From contig JACOVS010000046.1 in NCBI GenBank assembly GCA_016177205.1, forward strand, positions 1 through 27,984: 27,984 bases of DNA, read 5' to 3'. The stretch is from Candidatus Aenigmatarchaeota archaeon. Lineage in GTDB: Archaea; Aenigmatarchaeota; Aenigmatarchaeia; JACPZZ01. The stretch's first letter is position 1. Each line of letters opens with the position of its first letter. The position numbers and the translations under genes were made by a program. Below the pieces are notes generated by a model, which made no database searches, was not told the DNA's origin, and worked only from the letters and a program-made list of their open reading frames with translations. Below, in pieces: positions 24,220 to 27,984 of the stretch.

Positions 24220-24516
24220 TTACTCAAAAATGTTTCCGAAGCCCTGCGCGACCGCATCCTCTTCGTCTTTTATCTGATTCAAAACCCTTTCCCTTTCCGC
24301 GCCCTCAACAGGCTTGCCCTTGCCGCCTATCAGCTCTTTGGCCCGTTCCACACCCTCATCAGAGCCGGATATTTTCACAAGTATCGCGTCCTCCTTGAAA
24401 CCATAATTTCCGGCCGTTCGGAATACCAGGGATTGCCTGGAGACCAGGTCATCCTTCAACAAAAATTGCTCGACCTCGGAGAAGTCCTGCCTTGGTATGA
24501 GGTATAAAATGTCCAT
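24220..24516 (-). CDS. Small unknown protein beside the TnpB element
   Basis: A 98-residue acidic soluble protein with no signal peptide, TM helix or recognised motif. It opens with MDILYLIPRQDFSEVEQFLL, looks like an alternating beta-alpha fold to about residue 60, and ends in a charged helical tail (SGSDEGVERAKELI onward). A longer in-frame start exists at 24549, but ATG 24516 is preceded by GGTGAT at Shine-Dalgarno spacing, and the longer version would overlap the upstream gene. It starts 4 nt after the stop of the 137-residue gene, so they form an operon. Its stop (TAA, 24220-24222) lies just inside the likely right edge of the TnpB element, which may have replaced the natural C-terminus. 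Function unknown. Confidence 0.65.
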   Translation of the reverse strand: MDILYLIPRQDFSEVEQFLLKDDLVSRQSLVFRTAGNYGFKEDAILVKISGSDEGVERAKELIGGKGKPVEGAERERVLNQIKDEEDAVAQGFGNIFE

Positions 24517-24520
24517 ATTA

Positions 24521-24934
24521 TCACCATCGTATCGCAAGGACGTCCGCATCGTCTACGGGTGGGAGGAATTGCGATAATATACCGGAACTCTGCATACCGT
24601 ACATTTTATCAACATCTTTTTTCCATATATCTTTGAGCCAATGGAGCGGAGAAACCCAGTTTTCCATTGTCGGATTCGCGGTCAGCCGAGTCAACGAAAA
24701 CCCAACGGTTTTCGCGCATAGGAAACCAGTGGTTTCCAATGCAACCATCCCGGTGTTATCATTGGCAGAGGGAACGGTGTTCCCTATGATTCCGTTGTCG
24801 AAGGGACTTAAATTGTGCATCGCAGACCACAGGCCCACATCACTTATGAATGGGTAGCTGACTGAATAATAGATTCTGGCAATGTTTAAATAGCCGTAGG
24901 CGCCGGTAGCGGCAATAAATAAAATAAAACCCAC
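24521..24934 (-). CDS. Membrane-anchored protein, unknown function
   Basis: A 137-residue protein starting at GTG 24934. The first 17 or so residues (GFILFIAATGAYGYLNI) form a signal anchor or TM helix; the rest (SVSYPFISDVGLW… onward) is a hydrophilic, probably exterior, domain with several Trp, Tyr and Asn and no catalytic motif I recognise. No better in-frame start lies within the first 20 codons. It ends at TGA, 4 nt before the small unknown gene, and is divergent from the Thr-rich protein with only 8 bp between start codons. The coding region overlaps the likely TATA region of that gene, so the exact N-terminus is uncertain. I do not recognise a family. Confidence 0.6.
   Translation of the reverse strand: MGFILFIAATGAYGYLNIARIYYSVSYPFISDVGLWSAMHNLSPFDNGIIGNTVPSANDNTGMVALETTGFLCAKTVGFSLTRLTANPTMENWVSPLHWLKDIWKKDVDKMYGMQSSGILSQFLPPVDDADVLAIRW
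24916..24929 (+). promoter_or_regulatory. TATA-rich promoter of the Thr-rich protein
   Basis: TAAATAAAATAAAA lies about 20-27 nt before the ATG at 24943 and inside the start of the divergent gene. It is the likely TATA region. Confidence 0.4.
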
Positions 24935-24942
24935 GGAATTAT

Positions 24943-26169
24943 ATGCCCGGTTCGCGACGGCTTGCCGTGTTCACGTTTTTGTCGCTTTTGGCGATTCTCT
25001 CCGGATCCTTGGCAGCCTTGGTTACAGACAACCCAGCTTTTGATTCAACCACCGCAGACATCGGGACGACGAGAACCGTAAGCGTCAGGATCGCAACCAC
25101 GTCCGGGAGCGCAAGCGTTAACTCGTTCTCTGTAAGCTCCACGCCGCCCGGCTTAACCGCAACCGGCGTGGGTACGCCCTTCGCCGTTAACACGGACGGA
25201 GTTACGAAAACTTTCAACATAACGTCTTCCACACCTAACGCCTATTATTTTAACGTCAACCTGGTAGACTCTGACAATGCGTCGTCAAGCAGCCCGGCCT
25301 CTTCGATAGACTTTGTAGACCCGTCGAAACTGACCATACAGGTGCTGGAAAATCCCCCGGCATCTGTTTTGGAGGGCGAAACGGCCAGCATTTCCGTGTA
25401 CATAAGCAACCTTCAATCTTCGCCGCAGACGAGAAACCTGACGATTTACGAAAACAAAACCGGGACATTCCAGGCCAACGAATCGTTGGGCAGCGACACG
25501 GCAACACAAACATTGTTGCTGCTGGCCAACGACGCAAGCATTATCTATTGGAACCTGACAATCGGGCCCTTCGTCGGAACAGGCCATGCGGTCATAAGGC
25601 TGGGTGACAGAAGCGAGGCGGCCGTTTTCACATTCACAAAAGCGACGACCACAACAACGACAACCACAAGCACGACGACCACGACAAGTACGACAACCAC
25701 GGCCGCACCGACAACGACTACAACGACAACCACCCAATCAACAACCACCACAACCGCGGCACCGGCCACAACGACCACTTCACCGGCCGGTGCAGGCCCA
25801 ACCACAACAACGACTACAACCACAACAACCGCGCCAACGACGACAACAGCGCCTGCGCAAACCGAGACCACACAGACGACCACAACAAGCGGTGACATAA
25901 TTACAGGGGCTCTGATAAACCCGGGCAAAACAGCGACGACAGCGAGTCAGGCTATTGTGACAACGACACAGAAAAGAGAAAGCGGCCTGCCCGTTGCCTT
26001 TATCGTGATAGTAGTGCCTGCTGGCCTGCTTTTCTACTATTACCAGAACTACTACAAAAAACCGACATGGAGTGTTTCAACCAGACGCCTAGGGCGGGTG
26101 ATAGAAAAACTTTCCATAAAACTGCGCCTTCTTTACAGGAGAATTCTGACAAAATTAAACAAATACTAA
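24943..26169 (+). CDS. Thr-rich stalked cell-surface protein
   Basis: A 408-residue exported protein: signal peptide about residues 1-25 (basic SRR, then hydrophobic, ending LAA), a beta-rich domain pair (about 27-230; the first, TRTVSVRIATTSG, resembles an Ig/NEW3-type unit, the second holds VLEGETASISVYISN), a Thr-rich mucin-like stalk of about 85 residues (about 235-320), a hydrophobic TM helix near 348-366, and a 40-residue basic cytoplasmic tail. The stalk is likely to be O-glycosylated and to lift the head domain off the membrane. No enzyme motif is visible. The stop TAA is 3 bp before the 3' end of the opposite-strand tRNA-Thr gene. Confidence 0.88.
   Translation: MPGSRRLAVFTFLSLLAILSGSLAALVTDNPAFDSTTADIGTTRTVSVRIATTSGSASVNSFSVSSTPPGLTATGVGTPFAVNTDGVTKTFNITSSTPNAYYFNVNLVDSDNASSSSPASSIDFVDPSKLTIQVLENPPASVLEGETASISVYISNLQSSPQTRNLTIYENKTGTFQANESLGSDTATQTLLLLANDASIIYWNLTIGPFVGTGHAVIRLGDRSEAAVFTFTKATTTTTTTTSTTTTTSTTTTAAPTTTTTTTTQSTTTTTAAPATTTTSPAGAGPTTTTTTTTTTAPTTTTAPAQTETTQTTTTSGDIITGALINPGKTATTASQAIVTTTQKRESGLPVAFIVIVVPAGLLFYYYQNYYKKPTWSVSTRRLGRVIEKLSIKLRLLYRRILTKLNKY
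25642..25890 (+). repeat. ACN-codon low-complexity tract (poly-Thr stalk)
   Basis: Nearly unbroken Thr codons (ACA, ACG, ACC, ACT mixed) broken by a few Ala/Pro/Gly/Gln codons. The codons are mixed, so the protein sequence rather than a simple nucleotide repeat is conserved. The A+C bias makes an artefact Val-rich open frame on the opposite strand. Confidence 0.85.
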
Positions 26170-26172
26170 AAA
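26167..26172 (-). terminator. T-run after tRNA-Thr
   Basis: The minus strand has a run of T directly after the tRNA-Thr 3' end. Archaeal RNA polymerase terminates at such T-stretches. The run overlaps the stop codon of the convergent Thr-rich gene. Confidence 0.45.
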
Positions 26173-26265
26173 AGCCTCCAGTGGGATTCGAACCCGCAAC
26201 CTACTGCTATTCATTAACTTTGACGTTAGTACAAAGCAGTCGCTCTACCGTTGAGCTATGGAGGC
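26173..26265 (-). tRNA. tRNA-Thr(UGU) with a 21-nt intron
   Basis: Exon 1 is 26230-26265, the intron 26209-26229, and exon 2 26173-26208. The spliced tRNA has acceptor GCCTCCA/TGGAGGC, D stem GCTC/GAGC, anticodon arm ACTGC-TTTGTAA-GCAGT (anticodon UGU) and discriminator T. The T arm is GCGGG-TTCGAAT-CCCAC with one C50·A64 mismatch. The intron is at 37/38. The bulge-helix-bulge is relaxed: TTTG pairs with TGAA (two wobble pairs), and the 3' bulge appears to be 2 nt. A 4-bp TAAC/GTTA hairpin fills the intron, which is near the lower size limit. CCA is not encoded. Confidence 0.87.
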
Positions 26266-26273
26266 GTTAGCTA

Positions 26274-26320
26274 GAAGCATACCGTAGAAACCCGATGTTT
26301 TCTCAATATCGGTATGCTTC
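26274..26320. repeat. Perfect 11-bp inverted repeat
   Basis: GAAGCATACCG (26274-26284) and CGGTATGCTTC (26310-26320) are separated by 25 nt that can form a smaller AGAAA/TTTCT stem (26286-26290 with 26299-26303). An alternative hairpin CCGAT/ATCGG (26292-26296 with 26308-26312) competes with it. The repeat is 8 bp upstream of the tRNA-Thr 5' end, where its promoter should be. Role unknown: regulatory palindrome, small RNA or element remnant. Confidence 0.6.
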
Positions 26321-26372
26321 AGTTTACGATGTGTCCGTTTCAACTTACCATTTGTTTATTTTTGGGGAAGAC

Positions 26373-26381
26373 TTATTAATA
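26373..26381 (+). promoter_or_regulatory. TATA box for bifunctional-nuclease-domain gene
   Basis: TTATTAATA is centred about 30 nt before the ATG at 26407. The inverted repeat upstream is outside the expected transcript. Confidence 0.45.
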
Positions 26382-26406
26382 TCCCTTGCCAGTCTAATTT
26401 ATTGTT

Positions 26407-26916
26407 ATGCTGAAAAGGAAAGGCAAACACAACGTGCCGTTTATCTTGGTGATACTGATTCTGATTGTATCCGCAATAGCCTTTGCGAGGACCTACGCGG
26501 CAAACCGGGTTTTATCGGATTTCGCCGCCGAAACCGTAGAACTGGACGCCATAGACCTGAAATACGAGCCGAACCCGGCACTTTACTTTTCGAGAGGCTG
26601 CGACGGTATAAAAATGGGCGTAACCAACGACCAGGCCTTCTCCATCGGGGAGGTGCTCACAAAAAACACGTTTAGCAGGCCTCTAACGCATGACCTTGTT
26701 TTTGACGTTCTAAACTCGTTCAAAATCAGGATTGTCTACGCGAAAATAGACGCCATCAAGGACGGCATATACACGGCAAAGCTCCTATTCTCTGACGGAA
26801 CTACGCTTCATGAAGCCGACGCCCGTCCGAGCGACATGGCAGCGCTGGTTTTAAGGTACGGCAGCAAGTTTTCTATCAGCGAAAACCTAGTGTCAAACAT
26901 GACCAACGTATGCTAA
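26407..26916 (+). CDS. Membrane-anchored bifunctional-nuclease-domain protein
   Basis: A 169-residue protein with a basic N-terminus, a TM helix at about residues 11-29, and a C-terminal bifunctional nuclease (BFN/DUF151) domain at about 55-160. The family motifs are clear: RPLTHDLVFDVL, the DARPSDMAALVLRYG signature, and a region between them with alternating hydrophobic strands. BFN proteins in bacteria and plants have been reported to have RNase/DNase activity; the archaeal role is unknown. A membrane anchor on this domain is unusual to my knowledge, and topology prediction would decide if the domain faces outward. The last 24 nt overlap the end of the convergent UPF0200 gene. Start ATG 26407. 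Confidence 0.85.
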   Translation: MLKRKGKHNVPFILVILILIVSAIAFARTYAANRVLSDFAAETVELDAIDLKYEPNPALYFSRGCDGIKMGVTNDQAFSIGEVLTKNTFSRPLTHDLVFDVLNSFKIRIVYAKIDAIKDGIYTAKLLFSDGTTLHEADARPSDMAALVLRYGSKFSISENLVSNMTNVC

Positions 26917-27435
26917 CATTTCCTTTACCTTGTTTTTTAGCCGCTCCAAGGAGGCGTCATTCACTATTTCGTAGTCGGCCATTTCGATAACCTCGGCCAT
27001 GCCGAAATCAACCTGTTTCCGTTCGCGCCATTTGAACTCTTCCTCGTTTTTCGGATCCCTTGATTCGCCTCTTTTTGTCAGCCTGCCGAACCTGGTTTTT
27101 TTTGGCGCGCTCACAGAAACAATAACAACATCTCCGACAGTCTTTAAAATACCTATCTCCTCAATGTTGCGAATCCCATCAACGCAAACAAGGCCGGACT
27201 TTATTTCTTTGACCTTTTTCGCAATGCGTCTCGCAACCACGTCTTTGCCGAACTTTTCACGCAAGTCGACAGCGACGTTGTCAAGGTTTTTAATGTTTAA
27301 CTCGAGACCGCGGTTTTTAACCTCGTCGCGGACAACAGAACTCATAACAACAACGGGTATGTCTTCGGATTCCAGTACCTTGTTCACTTCGCCCTTGCCG
27401 GCGCCGGGCATGCCAACGAGGCAGATTATTTTCAT
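26893..27435 (-). CDS. UPF0200-type P-loop nucleotide kinase-like protein
   Basis: About 180 residues, cytoplasmic. The P-loop is GMPGAGKG at the N-terminus; an adenylate-kinase/dephospho-CoA-kinase-like lid and core follow (SSVVRDEV, VVARRIA, VCVDGIRNIEEI, RLTKRGESRDP, DFGMAEVIEMADYEIVN). These match the archaeal UPF0200 family, whose substrate is not firmly known. The start is ATG 27435, whose ATGA overlaps the Nudix stop TGA, the usual sign of translational coupling; ATG 27441 is an alternative two codons upstream. It is the third gene of a leftward cluster HD hydrolase – Nudix – UPF0200. Its 3' end overlaps the BFN gene by 24 bp. Confidence 0.85.
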   Translation of the reverse strand: MKIICLVGMPGAGKGEVNKVLESEDIPVVVMSSVVRDEVKNRGLELNIKNLDNVAVDLREKFGKDVVARRIAKKVKEIKSGLVCVDGIRNIEEIGILKTVGDVVIVSVSAPKKTRFGRLTKRGESRDPKNEEEFKWRERKQVDFGMAEVIEMADYEIVNDASLERLKNKVKEMLAYVGHV

Positions 27436-27875
27436 TCCCATCCGTCCTCGCTGAAAAATCCGATACCGGAATTTTGTATAACCCTTTTTACGTAGTCAAC
27501 CGTGTTGGGCGGCAAATCTTTTATGGGAAACCATCTCATGTCATCGCACTTTTCCGGTTCCATGTTTTTGATTTCGCCGCTGTATTTGTTTGCTTCCATG
27601 AAAACAGAAAACCTCTCGTAATCAGGGCTTTCACACCTTCTGTGCATGATATGTACAACTTTCAGGTTTTCAGGTTCAATGCCGATCCCGACCTCCTCTT
27701 TCGCTTCTCTTACCGTCGCGTCAAAAATAGATTCCCCTCCGTCAATGTGCCCGGCTACCAAACTGTATTTCCCGTCCGCAAAGCCTGTATTAAACCTGCG
27801 AAGCAGCAGAACCTCGCCGTCTTTTTTCAGGATCAGGTATACAGCACACACAAGCTTGAAATGTTCCTTGCCCAT
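27432..27875 (-). CDS. Nudix hydrolase
   Basis: A 147-residue cytoplasmic Nudix-fold enzyme. The complete Nudix box (G-x5-E-x7-R-E-x2-E-E-x-G) starts at GHIDGGE and runs to EEVGI (about residues 42-64), carrying the Mg-binding Glu residues. Such enzymes hydrolyse nucleoside diphosphates linked to other groups (oxidised dNTPs, ADP-ribose, sugar nucleotides); the substrate is not readable from the sequence, though the partner HD and UPF0200 genes suggest nucleotide care. The start at ATG 27875 forms TAATG with the upstream stop; a GTG at 27887 lies in frame but sits inside the Shine-Dalgarno-like GAGGAG. The stop overlaps the next start as ATGA. Confidence 0.92.
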   Translation of the reverse strand: MGKEHFKLVCAVYLILKKDGEVLLLRRFNTGFADGKYSLVAGHIDGGESIFDATVREAKEEVGIGIEPENLKVVHIMHRRCESPDYERFSVFMEANKYSGEIKNMEPEKCDDMRWFPIKDLPPNTVDYVKRVIQNSGIGFFSEDGWE

Positions 27876-27984
27876 TATCCGTTCCACTCCTCGAAAAATT
27901 CTTTTAAAAAAGATTCCATGAAACCGTGCCTTTTAACAGCCATTTCCTTTGCGGTGCGCGTGTTCATCCTGTCCTTAAGCAATA
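27875..27984 (-). CDS. HD-domain phosphohydrolase, C-terminal fragment
   Basis: The window cuts the gene, leaving about the last 35 codons. The end of the protein reads KDRMNTRTAKEMAVKRHGF followed by MESFLKEFF and EEWNG. This matches the C-terminus of HD-superfamily hydrolases (YedJ-like, COG1418), in which a K-M-x-T-x-x-A-x-x-x-A-x-x-R-H segment follows the HD domain. The metal site is outside the window. Its stop TAA (27875-27877) overlaps the Nudix ATG by one base, so the genes are translationally coupled. Confidence 0.6.
   Translation of the reverse strand, partial: LLKDRMNTRTAKEMAVKRHGFMESFLKEFFEEWNG

Larger units (their letters stand above)
22962..24227 (+). mobile_element. IS200/IS605-type element carrying only tnpB
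   Basis: Limits are approximate. The left limit is set by the arm of an 8-bp inverted repeat upstream of tnpB, the right by a hairpin at 24194-24216 and a TCAA at 24224-24227. Right-end hairpins just beyond tnpB are typical of the family. There is no tnpA in the window, so movement would need a transposase supplied elsewhere. The region is visibly more AT-rich than the flanking genes, consistent with acquisition. Confidence 0.5.

Noticed and set aside
22922..24240. CRISPR array near TnpB
   Set aside because: No direct repeats with regular spacers are present on either side; only short inverted repeats were found.
25545..25928. Val-rich open frame opposite the Thr-rich stalk
   Set aside because: It is the complement of Thr codons; low complexity explains the absence of stops.
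24943..26169. Sortase or archaeosortase-type signal in the Thr-rich protein
   Set aside because: The C-terminus has a TM helix and basic tail but no PGF-CTERM or LPXTG motif that I can see.

Overview
The window is a gene-dense piece of an archaeal chromosome of roughly even GC. Archaeal markers are fibrillarin and Nop5 (box C/D RNP proteins), an archaeal-type ArgRS and IleRS, a PIN–PilT–KH ATPase, a UPF0200 kinase, three tRNA genes with bulge-helix-bulge introns, and TATA boxes about 25 nt before start codons with little or no leader. Many small membrane-anchored unknowns, low-complexity surface proteins and a short coiled-coil protein of a type I recall from DPANN genomes make a DPANN-like lineage plausible, but I cannot prove this from the window.

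Layout. 1-3.6 kb: argS, then divergent FTR1 iron permease and MgtC-like genes on one short promoter region, and a small two-TM protein. 3.6-8.2 kb: a 1253-residue sequon-rich surface protein, intron-containing tRNA-Arg(CCU), and a membrane-anchored coiled-coil protein. 8.2-14.9 kb: PIN–PilT–KH ATPase divergent from ileS, then a DHH phosphoesterase coupled to a GT2 glycosyltransferase. 14.8-19.5 kb: a tight leftward run Nop5 – fibrillarin – exported beta-sandwich protein – GT-C-like membrane protein, whose end overlaps the GT2 gene by 81 bp. 19.5-22.9 kb: tRNA-Leu(CAA) with an intron in the D loop, a coiled-coil protein, tRNA-Gly(CCC), an SDR epimerase and an HD hydrolase sharing a 30-bp divergent promoter, and an M24 peptidase. 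23-24.2 kb: a solitary, AT-richer TnpB element. 24.2-26.2 kb: two unknown small genes and a Thr-rich stalk protein. 26.2-28 kb: intron-containing tRNA-Thr(UGU), a perfect 11-bp inverted repeat, a membrane-anchored bifunctional-nuclease-domain protein, and a coupled cluster of HD hydrolase (partial), Nudix hydrolase and UPF0200 kinase.

How it works together. Translation and RNA maturation dominate (two aminoacyl-tRNA synthetases, four tRNAs, the C/D RNP core). The second theme is the cell surface: a lipid-linked-sugar GT2, a GT-C-like enzyme, a sugar-nucleotide epimerase and several exported proteins rich in N-X-S/T sequons or Thr fit an N-/O-glycosylated envelope. The accessory part is the TnpB element. 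No gene-free stretch exceeds about 150 bp. I see no CRISPR array, rRNA gene or prophage, and no operon that clearly forms an undescribed defence system. The most unusual signals are the tRNA introns, the short divergent promoters, the mixed snoRNP/envelope operon and the TnpB insertion next to an unknown gene's stop codon.
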